Origin: Hsuehochloa calcarea
Taxonomy: Eukaryota; Streptophyta; Magnoliopsida; Poales; Poaceae
NCBI GenBank assembly: GCA_036346395.1
Contig: JAYEVG010000030.1
Location: 62,001-126,000 of the forward strand
DNA length: 64,000 nucleotides
Direction: 5' to 3'
Positions 1 through 12,800 of the stretch are shown in pieces; the first letter of the stretch is position 1; every line of letters begins with the position of its first letter. The notes below the pieces were generated by a model. The model saw nothing but the letters and a program-made list of their open reading frames with translations. It did no database searches and had not been told where the DNA came from. The translations under genes were made by a program, and so were the position numbers.

Positions 1-224
1 AACACACAAGGATGTCAGAATAAAATTTTCCAGCAAAGATATCCCATCAAAGTATGGCCCTGGTTACAGGGCCCGCTAGAATGGAACCAGTTTCTTTTGT
101 AACATGCACCAATTCTATGCAGAGTGACTCATGCTCATTGATAAAAATTTATCATGAATATAAAAAAATTGAACTAGACTGGCAAAAATTCTACCCACAA
201 CCACAAGATACATAGTATACATTT

Positions 225-3200
225 TCATCTCCTTTTGCTCTTCAGTTTACTCTTTCCTTCAAATTTCCTGGCCCCTCCTCTTGCCTTTCCTCTCTGCTTG
301 AGTTTCTTCTGCACCTTGTTGCCCCTCGACACGTCGCCGTCCGAAGAACCTCCATCTTCAGAGTCTCCAAATCCGGTGAGCTTCTCGTACTCGTCTTCGT
401 CGATCACTCCCCGCTTCAGCTTTTTCAAGAGCCGGTACTCGTGCGCGAGCTCATCCAAGTCCTCCTTGGTTTGGACTGTTTGCCGCTGTTTACCTGTCTT
501 CTTCCGCTTTGGTTTCTCGGGCTTCTCCGGAGCTTTCTTCTTCTCTGGGTTTGGCTTTTGAGCTAGCTCTTCTGCTTTTCTTTTCAATGCCTTCTGGCGT
601 TGTTTCTCTCGAGCTTTATCCCTGCAGTGAACCAAGACAGGTATCATGTCAAACCCCACTGCATATACTTCCATTCAACCAAAATACTGACACCATTTCT
701 CAAGTAAAAGTTGCTTCCTCCGAGATAGCTTCAATATTCACTCTTGAAATCACAAAATATGGAAGCACAATATTTTAGGATTTCATTTTAACAGGGATAG
801 CTCCACAAAAGTCTTACATCACAAAATTCTTGTTGATTGTTCAAATATGGATTTTCCAATGTACTAAAAGATCAAACACTAACACAACTGTTCACCATAC
901 CATCCATGAATAAGCTATTACTAGAAAATGGGCCAGCAGAAACAATGCAAACAATGTTATGTTTGTGGACTGAGTTCTTACTTGTACTTGATGTGTGTAA
1001 CATCAACATCATCAACAGGAATAAATCCCTCTAGTGAAAGAGAATGATGCTTCACTTCTGGCATGGAGGGGACCTGGAGCAAGCCGTACTCCATAGCCAA
1101 CTTCCCAATTTCAAGGTCTTTCCACCTGAAAATGTAAGAGCAGTGGTGCTCCTTGTATGCTCGAACGAATGACACAAAAGCTCTAAGCCCTTTCTCCATG
1201 ACATTACGGTCTTCTGATGCGGCAGTTCTAATCTGCAGCACAAAGTGGAATATTGGTTATTAGTCAGCATGGTTGAATGATATTTCAAGCGGTATGTCGA
1301 TTCAACTAGAAAACCTAAACTACCTAAAATGATACCAAGACAAACTCACATGTGGTACAATATCTACAGTATTCGTGGAACACTCCCTTTCCGTGAGAGG
1401 AACACCTCGAAGCTTCAAGAACTCAACATAAGTATCCTCCTGCAGAGGAAGTGAACTTAAGTTATTTTTTTCCTTAACATAAGTTGTTTTTTCCTTAACA
1501 AGACAATCCAACATACATACAGAATTGCTGCAAATGGGTGCATAGACAAATAAATCCTTTAACTACTGACTTTCACTTACAGAATGAAAATGACCTCAAC
1601 ACTTAACAAAGTACCTTCGGTAAGAGAAATACAATAGCATCTCCTTCTTGATCATAACGTGCGGTACGGCCAGCTCTATGTATGAAAACATTGGGATCTT
1701 GAGGTGGATCGTACTGGATAAGAGAACAAACGTTTCTATCAACTGATGAGCAAACATAAAGAAACATTTTAGACATTACAGGGGTAAAAGTATAATACTA
1801 GAATGCAACCTGCACAATCAGATCAACATGTGGTATGTCAAGACCCCTTGCTGCAACATCAGTGCAAACTAGAATACCACTTGAAAGAGCAGAAAATGAC
1901 GCCAAAGCTTTCTCGCGAGGGCCCTACAGACCAGCAAAACAGCATGGTGGCGATCAGTACGAAGAAAGGCTACAAGGAGTATGTCATTATAAAGCCTCCA
2001 TATCTAGTCATTAGAAAAGCTCCATATCTATCAATAGTATAACAAATAATGTGTTTTGCTATAACCTGCTTCATCTTCCCATGATAAGGAATTATTGGAG
2101 AACCTTTAAGCAAGTCCAGCATTGGAAGAACAACAGCCCAATAATCTACACAAGCACATGTTGCAAAATAGCTGCACTCAAGAAAAGATCAAAGTACACA
2201 AGTTAGCATAATGCTACACACACAAAAAAAAAAAGATAAGTGGACAAACAAAAAAGTCAGTCCATCGTGTACTTACACCATTATTTTCTTTCCGGTGTTC
2301 TGCACAAGGAAATCAACAAGCTGCAATAACTTATTCGATGCTTCACATATCATATACTGCACCAAAACAAGCTTGTGATCAATAAAAACAAAATAAATAT
2401 ATTAACCCCAGTCAAATTGGCAGTGGCAGCCATCAGTAACCATCCAACTGCTTGTACAAAAGCATCTAGCCATACCTCCAACCGGAGCCCCAGCGGTGTT
2501 TTGGATGGACCAAGATCTTGCTGAGCAGCATCTTTACTCGTTGTCTTCGCCTCCGTCTTAACCTCAACCCTCACAGGATTCCTCAACCCTGCTTTTGACA
2601 GCTCCTCAACAGCCTCTGTCTGAGTAGCCGAAAAAAGCCCAGTCCTCCTCAGCTTCGGTAACTTGGAAATAATCGAGGTAATCTGCTTCTGAAATCCCAT
2701 ATCCAAGAGCCTATCAGCTTCATCCAGGATCAAAATCTGCCTCCAATACACACAAAAGTGGAAACAACATCAACATATGTCACACTTGCATCAAAGCAGA
2801 AACCAATCACACACAAACTTCCATTGTTCCCCCAAAATCACCTCAAGATTCTTGTAGTCCAGAGTGTCCAAGCGCTCCATTATATCGAACAGCTTCCCAG
2901 GAGTGCCCACCAGTATGTTTGCGCCCTCTTCCTCTACTTTCTTGAGCTCTGCCTTAATGTCCAACCCCCCAACCAGGAGCATGGACGACACGCCCTTCAG
3001 CGTCGCGAAGAACGGCTGCGCTACATTGTATATTTGCGAGGACAATTCTCTCGTGGGAGAGATGATGATGCCAAGAACCTATCAAAATTCGGTTCATTTG
3101 TTCATCAGAAGTGAACAAAACATGGAATTTTGTAAGCAAAACAAGAACAGAACGGACGAGAAAGCATGGAGGTGCGAGCTGACCTGGTGGGGCTTGGGAG

Positions 3201-3465
3201 GCGAGGAGCGGCGGCGGAGGATCTCTACGACCGGAACGACGAAGGCGAGGGTCTTTCCAGAGCCGGTGGCGGCGTCGACGGCCACGTCCTTGTGCGACAG
3301 CAGCATCGGGATGACCGCCGCCTGCACTGGCGTACACCGCCGGAAGCCGGCGCGCTTTAGGGCCTCCACCACCTCCAAGGAGAGGGCGGGGGACAGCTCC
3401 GAGAACCTCTGTTCAGTCAGCGCGCGCTTCCGGGCAGCCGCTGCCGCCGGCGAGGAGGAGGCCAT
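225..3465 (-). CDS. RH18: DEAD-box ATP-dependent RNA helicase 18 (Spb4/DDX55 type), 10 exons
   Basis: Exons on the minus strand: 3184-3465, 2842-3078, 2476-2736, 2277-2356, 2066-2171, 1810-1923, 1615-1713, 1350-1439, 982-1232, 225-621. All have GT/AG borders and keep frame, giving 638 residues; I recall about 647 for rice RH18. Helicase motifs in order are a Q motif (CTPVQ near 44-48), Walker A ATGSGKT at 66-72, PTRELSSQ at 102-109, DEAD at 178-181, SAT at 209-211, TDVAARGLD at 343-351 and HRAGRTAR at 372-379. The tail is very rich in lysine and arginine. Spb4/DDX55 helicases unwind pre-rRNA in the nucleolus during 60S ribosomal subunit assembly, so a nucleolar role is inferred from the family. 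The start at 3465 gives the family-typical MASSSPA leader. No broken motif was seen. The upstream neighbour is a small LTR element that ends more than 500 bases away. Confidence 0.93.
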
Positions 3466-4016
3466 GGCGAGTACTGTGTTGCGGCGGTGGTGTGCTGGGT
3501 CGCACTCTGCCTTAGGGTTTGAGACGGGGTTAAGCTCTATAGTTGACGCATTGGCCCGCAAACAAAGTCTCGGAGGCGTATTACAGAAATGCGTAATTTA
3601 GACTTGAAGGCGTATTAGTCGGCACCGTAAATAAGCCCTGTAGACGGATTCAGGTGTTTTTCGATTCAACTGCTTTCTGTGCAGTACAATGTACAATACA
3701 CCATGAAGAAGAAAAAAATTAAAAAAGAAAAAAGACGGAGCTTGAAGAACTAGAGATAGCTCCTTCACTCTGTCAGGCTTCATTTTGTTCCATTGATGCA
3801 ACAGCAACAGCACTGCCTTGCTCATTCACTTTCTCTTCTACGTCGCCACCCTGCAAATATCGCACAACGGAAAGAATCCCAAGGTGAAACAACATTGCCT
3901 ACATACCAAAATTGGATGGTTTTGTGGGTCTACCTCATCATCTGGGATCACCATTGTCTTCACTTGTGCGACGGTGATTGTCACCCATCTTACCACATGC
4001 AGTGGCAGGATTTAGT
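3466..4016. other. Intergenic region upstream of the RH18 helicase
   Basis: This stretch contains the helicase promoter and 5' leader, which are read on the minus strand. No open reading frame here looks like a known protein. A clear TATA box was not identified. Confidence 0.5.
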
Positions 4017-5360
4017 TGTTAAGAGTATTTATGGTATTTTTTTTTTAGTATTCTAGGGTTTAATCAAGTGTTACTTGTACTCTATATATTGCTTATTGAG
4101 CTATTGCAATACATACACAACATTCATAACATGGTATCAGAGCAGAGGTTCAAACCCTAACCTCCAACCAGATCTTCGTCGCAGTGGAGCTTTCCAGCAT
4201 CGCTGACCTTGGATCCGGACGCCCCGCCATCGCCAGACTCTTGGATCCGCCTCCACGTCAACGCTAGTGACCTCACTCCTCACGTGTAGGCTCCCTGTTT
4301 ACGTATATGTTCTTCGATGTGTATCGCTCTGCCTCCCTATGCGTGTACTATTGCAGCACGTGCTTTGCCTCTGCCGCCTACAGTGCGTGTGTGCTGCTTT
4401 CCCTGGATACAGGTCCGTGTGTGTGCTGGTTGCCACGCCGCCCCTGTGACCGGAGCCGCTCCGGCTTCGATTTCTGGTTTGGCTTCTCTGGCTTCGATTT
4501 CTGGCTTGGCTTCTTCGGCTTCGGTTTCTAGTTTGGCTTCTCCAGCTCCAGCTTCTCACTGCTTTTTCCGCTGCTAAAGAGTGTTGCTGCTAGTCTGTTG
4601 CACCTTTTGAGTCCTTTTTCTTCTGTTGCGTCTATCCAAATCTGTATCACTCCATCTTTGAGTTCGTCTAAGCTAAGCGAGTCCACATATTCATTGTCAG
4701 TCAGCTGATTACTTTACTAGCCACAGTATGTCCTCTTGGATCGAGAGTGGCGCTCTTCTTTCCTTTTTGCATGGCAGTAGCCGTCGCTCTTCTCTCTGAG
4801 TTGTTACAAATTGTAGAAGTCATTATAATATCGTCGCCCCGAGCTTTTAAGGCCGTCGCGCTTCTTTCGCACTGCGCCTCCATTGCGCTTCTTGTGCATT
4901 GCACCGCCACCGTCTTGGGTTTCGATCTGCGCCGCTATGTTTCTATCTATTTCTTTTCGGCTTGATTTGACAATTTTCTCTATTACTGTTGGTTCCATCA
5001 TCTTCTTCGTCGTGTTGTCGTGGTCGACTTTGCTCCTGCTTGCCTCTACTTTCTCAGCCCCTACACCTTGTGCTTTATGGGCTGTCGCACGACCCCAGAT
5101 GAGAGAAAATCTTTTAATACTCGACATATTTTCCAAGAGCTGCACGCTATGACGACATTATCAAGACTCGAATTTTGCATTATCCCTATTTTAATGTCAA
5201 CATTTTCCAAATGCAATGATATTACATACGCTTGGCTTTTGAGGGATGTGTTAAGGGTATTTGTGGTATTTTTCTATTGTTCTAGGGTTTAATCTTGTAT
5301 CCCTTGTACTATGTATATTGCTCATTGAGCCATTGTAATATATACACAACATTCTTAACA
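4017..5360 (+). mobile_element. Small non-coding LTR retrotransposon, copy 1
   Basis: Two similar direct repeats (4017-4131 and 5249-5360) begin TGTTAAG and end TAACA. The first is followed at once by TGGTATCAGAGC at 4132-4143, the usual primer binding site for initiator methionine tRNA, so the element reads forward. A purine-rich tract lies just before the second LTR. The flanking five bases, TTAGT and TTAGA, match at four of five positions and look like an aged target duplication. The 1.1 kb interior has no gag or pol reading frame. It is clearly related to the minus-strand element at 17791-19747, both in the LTRs (shared CTAGGGTTT, a run like CTTGTACTATATATTGC, CTATTGCAATACA) and in the interior. 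Such elements must be moved by enzymes from another element. Confidence 0.8.
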
Positions 5361-6237
5361 TTAGATATCAAGAGCTTACTGATTTTGCAGCATAGAATAG
5401 AGCATGGCAACAAGTAATGAGCTCATGCATGCCTATTAGTTTGGCTCCAAGTAGTTTCTTCCACCAGGGGACATCAAAACCCTGCATGTAGGTAATCAGA
5501 ATGAAATGTTTTATATCGTTTCTTTGGCAAACAAGTTGTAACAACCGGTGAAGAGTGACTAGAAAAATAGAAAACTTTGTCATAAGCGGCATTTGTTTCA
5601 CACCCTACTCCGGGCCTCCATTGAGTAGGGTGAATCAAAGGTACCATCCACTGAATGTTTTATTTTAACCTCCACCAATGCTTTTGCTGTGGAAAACATC
5701 AAAGCTTTCAGAAGGATTGGAACTTGGAAGGACTAGAACATGTGTTTTATGTTCCCAGTGGCAAGGTTAGATATTTGCCAGCTTCATCTACCTTTGGAGA
5801 CTCAGAAATGACATAAATAATCTCTTGATCAAAGATGTTGTCAAAAAATCTATCAGACACAATCATATCACCCTCCATAAGATTTACAGTGCAAACCTGA
5901 TAGATAAACCAAAGGTGTCAAAATCAGAAAGCAAACATTATAAAATAATGCTTATAATCTTGTTTTACTATATTGGCTACTGTAGTGAAGCTCACTATAT
6001 CTCAAGTAAACAGGAAGGGTCTAATTAATACGCACAACCCAAAGTCTATTATAAATACCGAAGAATTTTTATCCAGACGAAATAGTAGCTCTATGAACCA
6101 TAATGAAATGGCAAAACAAATGCCGCAAAAACATAAACCAACAGCAAAACAAAAATCGTAAAAACAGTAAACATCCTTCTGAAAAGAAACAGTGACATAA
6201 AAGTGATTTAAACATCTTGAAGCCTGTTATATAGCTT

Positions 6238-7260
6238 TCACCCATTCCTGTTGAAAATCTCCCTTGTAATGACCTCCAATGCTTTGCTCCTAGCTACCAA
6301 TGCCTCCCTTCTTCCTTGGCACTCCAAAGCTGACCAAGAGTAAATCCAATGGATACATCTGAAATATAATCTGAAAAGGACGGTCAATAATTTTATTATC
6401 AAAAAGACATCCTTACGATATAACCAAATAGACCGACATAATGCAGCCACCCCCACCAAAATAGTTGCTTTTAAATCCAAATTAAGACCTAATAACCAGT
6501 TCCCAAAGATATTCCGAATATTAATAGGTCTAATAAGATTAAAAAGCAATTTGGACTATACGCCAAGCAAAACGGACAAAACGACAATAAAAAACAAATG
6601 TTGTATGGTCTCTTTTTGTTCACAGAAACAACAATTTATGTCACCTCTCCAATGTTGTTTTAATAAATTATCCTTAGTCAAAGTAACTCCTCTACAAATG
6701 CATCACAAAAAAATATATCTTAAAGGGTACTTTAATTTTCCATAACTTTTGATATTGAAAACGACAATTGGTATCGCTCAAAACAGCATACATAGTTTTG
6801 ACGAAAAATTGTCCATTCCTATGCAAATTCCATCGAACTGTATCCTTATCCATGATTAGATGAGCATTGACTATTCTCGCTATAAGATTATTGAAAGCCA
6901 TCAAATTTGGTCCAATAATCGCTATCCTAAAATTCAATATTAAAGGCATAGTTCCTAACATATCTGCAACCAAAGCAATTTTCTTCCGGAATACCTCAAA
7001 CAAAGTTGGATAAAATTCATAAAGAGGTCCATGCCCAACCCAAATATCCTTCAAAAATCTGATTTGTTTCCCGTTCTCAAGATTAAAAGAACAATATTGA
7101 ATAAAATCATGCTTTACCTTCGTCAATCCCTTCCAAAAATGTGAATCCCTAGGTTTACTTTCAACTTGAGAGACAAACTTATCATTCAAATACTTATTTT
7201 TAAGCAATTGCTGTCAAACACCTTCCCCATTCAAAAGTTTAAACAACCATTTAACTATAA
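6238..7260 (-). mobile_element. LINE (non-LTR retrotransposon) 3' fragment
   Basis: A reading frame at 6692-7207 (minus) and its continuation at 6238-6549 show the C-terminal part of a plant LINE polyprotein. The line W.GLTKVKHDF, then NGKQIRFLKDIWVG, and later DTVRWNLHRNGQFFVKTMY and KLWKIKVPFKIYFF are typical of the region after the reverse transcriptase and of the zf-RVT zinc-binding domain. The frames are broken and the reverse transcriptase core is missing, so the copy is dead. It lies in an intron of the decayed PP2C gene. Confidence 0.75.
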
Positions 7261-8107
7261 AACACTTATTTTTTTATCTCAAGGTTTTGAATTCACAGGC
7301 CACCTTGGTCCTTAGGTCTACAAAGAATATTCTATTTAGCCAACCGATACATAGGAAGGGTCCATATGTCCATACATACTGGTAAAACAATCTTTACACA
7401 CACTTGGCTATTATTTTGACCTACAACATGAAGATCCAAAAAAAAAAAAAACACTGGACCTTCCTACCTGGCTGACTTTCATATATATGAACTAGTCACA
7501 TTTGGAAATTAAACTTCGAGTGAGACGCCATGTCATATCTCTGGTGCTTCAACAGTAAAAAAAATAACACATGATTATAATTTATAAGAAGATACAGACC
7601 AGTGCATCCTGATATGTTTGACCAGCTGCACCGGAGTTTATCTGGTATGGACAGTCAAAGTAATGTTCTCGAGGGCACGTAGAGAACATCACTTGACCTA
7701 GTATGCTATTGAAGAAGAGAAAAAGAACAACAGATTCAAATTTGTATGAAGTAAGAATATTAAGAAACTTTAAGAAAATTATAAATTCAGTCATGTTCAG
7801 CTTTCCGAATAATTTTCAAACCACAATCTCTTCTTGAGCATTGCGATGATTCTGTAACCATTGCAAAGAATTGTATAGCTTTTGAAATGTCTACCAGAAC
7901 AAAGACTGACATATAAGGCTGTAACATATAACACTGTAAAAACAATACTTACACTGTTGCAGAAGAAGTTGCAGCATGAGCCTTCATTACAAGAATCTGA
8001 GGATCATGAGATTGACCTGTGAAGGATAGCAGCTTCATGTAAATTTGTCACAAGAGAATAGCGTACATGATATGGTATTTAAAAATAATTTCATTTAGCA
8101 GTACTGA

Positions 8108-8726
8108 TGTCGTAGGGACGCACTAGCGACCCGGCGAAGGTAGTGACGAACCGGGCCCCCTGAGGGTACCAGGTACCCCTTCGGATGGGCCCCAGACCCC
8201 AAGTGAAGATCCCCAGGAGATCAGCGTGGGCCAGCAAAACGGATGCTTCGGAGGCGGCGCGAAGGCGTCTGGATCAATGCCGAAGCACCACCGGCCCAGA
8301 AGACGCAAAATGCCTGAGACCGCCTCGAGGGCGCCGAGGGGTGCTCGCTGAAGGGTGCTCGAGGCCCCAAACCCCAGGTGCACGCGGCATACGGCGAAAG
8401 GAGGATGGCACCGGTGGACCGGGTGTACTAACTAGATGGACCAAGACCAGGGAGGTCCACCGTGATCCAAATGCTACATGGTAGGAAAATCCTCTGCAAC
8501 CCCTACGAGCGTAATACATTTTTAGGGCTAGATTCGTAATCTTATGGACCCTGTTGGAATGCTATAAATAAGCCATCTCCCACATGTAATTACTCAGATC
8601 CGGATTTTTGGGCAATTAATACACATTTATTCCTTACATTCGGCCTCCTCTTCGAGAATCATTCGATTCCTCTTTTAAACATTTAAGGGTCTTTTTCTCT
8701 ACTATCTAATCTTTCATGCTATGACA
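8108..8726. mobile_element. Probable solo LTR, about 620 bp
   Basis: A GC-rich block starts TGTCGTAGGGACGC and ends CTATGACA, the TG...CA form of an LTR. It is flanked by ACTGA (8103-8107) and ACGGA (8727-8731), which match at four of five positions. A TATA-like stretch (GCTATAAATAAGCC near 8561) fits an LTR promoter. It sits in a PP2C intron between exon remnants at 8743-8823 and 7953-8016. No internal coding region is present. Family not identified. Confidence 0.55.
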
Positions 8727-9140
8727 ACGGATTTAGAATTACCTCTCATCCTTGAGAAAAGTAGAGCTGATTGACATGAGCTCTCGAGAAAACAGAGCTG
8801 GATTGACATCCTTTTCTGCCCATCTGTCAGCAGATAAGAGAGTGACTAGCACGATAAAGACAATGTGTCAATGCAAATTGCTGAAAGCATAGTGAATTTA
8901 TGGAGAAGTGCTGAAAGCAATCCAAAATAGAAGAGAGGGAAAAACACTAATCAAAGTTCATTTCAGCACTTCTAAAAAAAAAAAAATTGCATCCAAGATG
9001 GCGCACCCTGAAACACCATCTGCAATGGCAAATACTCCGTCGGCATCCTCCTTCTTCTCTTTCTTCAGTTTGGTCCCTGACTTTCCCGGATTACGGCATC
9101 CAAGGGATCTTAGCATTATTTTTGAATCATTAGATGCTAA

Positions 9141-9811
9141 TAAGATTGCATAGAGCATGAGTGCAGCTTTTGATAATTATAAAACTGTAGGCCTTTCTCG
9201 CATTCTACTTCTAACAAAAAGAAAAAGAGATAAAGGCTGAACAACCGTGTGCGCGTAAACGAAAGAACGTGACACATTGATGCCATCAAAGAGTCCAAGG
9301 AAATATTAGCATGCCTTGCTATACTATATGTTTTGCTGGATGGTTTTTTTCATTAACACATGCGAATGTATGCCATTCTGTTTTGATTCCTTGTACTATT
9401 TTCTAATGTATAGTAATTCACCAAGATATTGATAATTTTTTTAATATAATATCACTAACATTAGGTATTGTTTTAGAATTCGAGTAGGTATTGTCTGAAC
9501 AAACTAGGGAATGATGGGTACACAAGCCGCATAGAATTAAAAGAACTATAGCAGGACCAAACTGCAAAGTCACACAAGGACAAGCACTGAGATCAGTGAA
9601 TTCCCAAGGGGCTCGAAGACCAAAACAGAGCTTAAAACGTAGAAAAGCTTTAAGATTCGCACGAGCACGATAAGCGGTGCCCACCCACCCACGTCCAAAT
9701 CATAAAGACAACCCTTCTTCTATTGCCGGAGCCCGGAGACCAGGTTGTCTCGAAGGCGAATTCTTGAAGCGACGACGCGATTCCGATCACCACCGCCCCC
9801 TGCCTCCTCTA

Positions 9812-9842
<31 letters not shown>

Positions 9843-9859
9843 GAGCTGGCTGGAGAGCC
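9141..9859. other. Intergenic region with the GET4 promoter and 5' leader
   Basis: AT-rich DNA up to about 9640, then a GC-rich leader with a run of CCG repeats at about 9808-9838, just before the GET4 start. The missing N-terminal exons of the PP2C gene would be expected here, but I do not see them. Confidence 0.5.
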
Positions 9860-12800
9860 ATGTCGAGGTCCATGAGCATGAGGTCGCGCCGCGACTTGCC
9901 TCCTCCCCAGCAGGTGAGGGATCCCTCTTCCCGCACCCCTCTGCCTGCGCCCGTGCGTGCGCTGGTGTGTGTATACGCGTATACATTAGCGCGAGAGCGT
10001 GCGACTTTCGGGCGTGTGCGCGACGCGCGAATTGGATCTAGGCGTAGCGAGGCCAACGCCGGGGAGGAGTCGCCTCCCATGGCGAATTTGTTGGAACTAG
10101 GGTTCAAGTACCGATCCGTGTTCAATGCCTCGATTACACGGTGGCGTGAGCATGCGTGCGAGAGGATACATTTCAATATTGATGTTGAAATTGGCTCGGT
10201 AGAACTTGACTGTCTATAGAAGAACAAATATTTGCAGCAAAGGGTAATCCTGGATAAAATTTCACTTTTGATGCTTTTGCCACCAGGTTGACAATTCATT
10301 GTGACCTTGGAACCAAGATGTTCATTTGTTCTGTGCTTTATTCTCTGAAATCCGAAAGTCCTTGCTAGAATTGTTTTACCCTCACGAAATCTTACTAGCC
10401 AGAGAAAGTAATATTGTTCTGTTAAGATAAAAGTAACATTGTGAAAAGTCATTGATGTTGTGGTTTAATGTTAAAAATATTAATGAGGTACTCGCCTACC
10501 ACCTCATTATTTTGTGCCTTTGGTCAGAAAGGGGGTGCATTAGCAAAGGCACTTCATCCTATCCGCTATGAACTGTTTCCATGCATGTCTTGTTGTGTTA
10601 GCAGTTAGCATCTAGGCAAGTTCCTCGTGCTCCTTTGGCAACATTGGTTAGTATTTTACACACAGGACCTATAGATTATTTTCTCAGCAGTTTCTATAAT
10701 CATTAGTTCTGCGTTTTCAGACAATTGAAAAGCTTGAGAATATGGTGGATGGAGGGAATTACTATGAAGCCCAACAAATGTACAAGTCAACAAGTGCAAG
10801 GTACTCTGTATATAATTTAGCTGAAGCCACAGTGGTTGGCTCCCCTTTAAGCTTTTAGCCTTTCACTCTTTCAACCATCTTGCTTCTGCTTGTAAATTTC
10901 AACTTTCTTAACAGATGAGTAGAATTCAACCGTTACTTCTTCAAATTACTCGAATTGGATCCGCTAAACGATATGAGTTGGTTTAATGTAACATCTCTGT
11001 AATAACTACTGCAATTATTTTGGATAATGTAACATCTTAAAATAAACTCATGCCAGGACACACTTGCAAATTCGAAGTAAAACAAGGTCCGGAATGTTAT
11101 CATTGACATATTATCATTACATGGATACTAGAGTTATGTTCCATATGACCACAATGGAAATTGTCATTCACATGCTGATTGCCCATATATGTCTTAGGCT
11201 ATAAGCTCGATGCATGCAGAGTAATCAGATCAATTGTAACACGAGGTTATATACTGTAGATAAACCTAACTAAAATCAATTGAGGGGAAAGGATATAATA
11301 TCAGGGACCAAATGCTACAAGTCAACCATATTAACTTGTTTCGGCCCATTTCATGTAGGTACATTGCTTCTCAGAGGTATTCGGAAGCCTTGGACATACT
11401 TCAGTCAGGAGCTTTAATTCAATTGAAGCATGGGCAGGTTACTTTCTTGCCTTAGATGCATCTGCTTAGGTTAACAGATATTGTCTACAGCTAATTTCAT
11501 AGATATTCATTAATTCGATGTCAACCTATGCTTTCTTCTTTTGTCTCTGAAATTACCCAACTGCATATATTTTCTTCGAAATCCAGAGGCTGCGCAACCA
11601 ACCAAAAACAACCCAAAAGTTTAGTATTGGTTATTTTAAAGTGTTCAATTGCTTCCTCCACAGCATGCCTCCCTGGTCTAGAGCAACCAGCCCTTTTCAG
11701 AGCTTACTGTAGCTGATAGGCTATGTTTTGTTGGAGTGAAGTACACATATCAACCTAAATTGGCATTTAACCCAATTAATGGTTCAGATCTTTACTTTCT
11801 TGCCTTATTGACCAAAGATCTCAAAGTGGTTATATTATTACCAATTTCAGGTTACTTGCGGTGCTGAACTCGCTGTGCTGTTTGTGGACACCCTTGTCAA
11901 GGGGCGACTTCCTTATAATGAAGAAACTTTTGGTCAGTTTTTTATTATTTAATATTCATGTCAAAGTTGAGCACCCATGCATTGCTACGGGATACCCAAC
12001 ACAGGAAACTAGCCTTATTAAGAATTAGAATAACATAGCAAGAAGCTACATGATTGATTGATTACACCCATCACAAATCCATGTTCAGGATTTTTGAATT
12101 CCCGTGCAAGATGTGCATAAAAAATGTAGAAGTGCATTTCTTGAGCTATAGGAACAAACAAAATCGTTAGTTAAAGTTAAATATTTATATTGGACAAATG
12201 AAAGACAAAAGAAGATTAAATGTCCTGTACGTCAAGGTCAACAGCTTTACACAAGCTAATACCAGATGGTATCCATTTGTTCCGTGATAGTTCACCACCA
12301 ATCTTTGGAAAGGCACCACAGTACCCCTAACATCTACATATATACATATGTAAAAACAATAATAATAAAGCAGTATTAATTAATCATGTAGGTATAGCAT
12401 TAATTAAGAAAACTACAATTACTCTTTAATAGAACACATGCAAATTTATTTTACCTAGGTAGCCAATTTTCCCCATGATAATACTTGAGTTGGGGAGGCA
12501 AAGTGTACATTGTGCACTGGAAACCCATGTATCTCCATCTCATGCCTAATCAAGGTGGCACTGGGAGCGGCTGCCACCTCGAATTATCAGTCTTTGTGAT
12601 GGGTATTGGGTATAATCAATCAATCATGTAGCTTCTTGCTATGTTATTCTAATTCTTACTAAAGCTTGTTACCTGCGTTGGGTAACCCGTAGCAATGCAT
12701 AGACACTCAACTAGTTCCACTAGATTATCAGTTTTTCTTTTAAATTGATTATCCATCTTGTAAGTAACAATGCATAGCACCATTTGTTTTTTAGAACATA

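Larger units (their letters stand above)
5391..9140 (-). pseudogene. Decayed protein phosphatase 2C gene (PTC7-like PP2C)
   Basis: Exon remnants on the minus strand, from 5' to 3': about 9007-9140 (GVFAIADGVSG), 8743-8823 (AEKDVNPALFSREL), 7953-8016 (HDPQILVMKAHAATSS), 7801-7851 (DCGLKIIRK), 7600-7697 (EHYFDCPYQ, GQTYQDALV), 5792-5896 (GDMIVSDRFFDNIFDQEI), 5604-5686 (FDSPYSMEARSR), and 5391-5481 (GFDVPWWKKLLG). Together they follow the order of plant PP2C proteins of the At5g66720/At4g16580 type, enzymes that remove phosphate from serine and threonine using metal ions. Signs of decay: the conserved aspartate-glycine of DGFFD reads DR; the 7801 exon lacks the middle of its usual sequence; the 7953 exon is out of frame with the one before; the last exon has lost the KMDDITVIVA ending. 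A LINE and a solo LTR sit in introns. No N-terminal exon was found. Its place next to RH18 matches my recollection of a rice PP2C gene. Confidence 0.8.

Noticed and set aside
9787..10452. A 221-codon minus frame over the GET4 start
   Set aside because: Antisense to GET4 exon 1 and intron 1; a CCG run supplies the poly-glycine.
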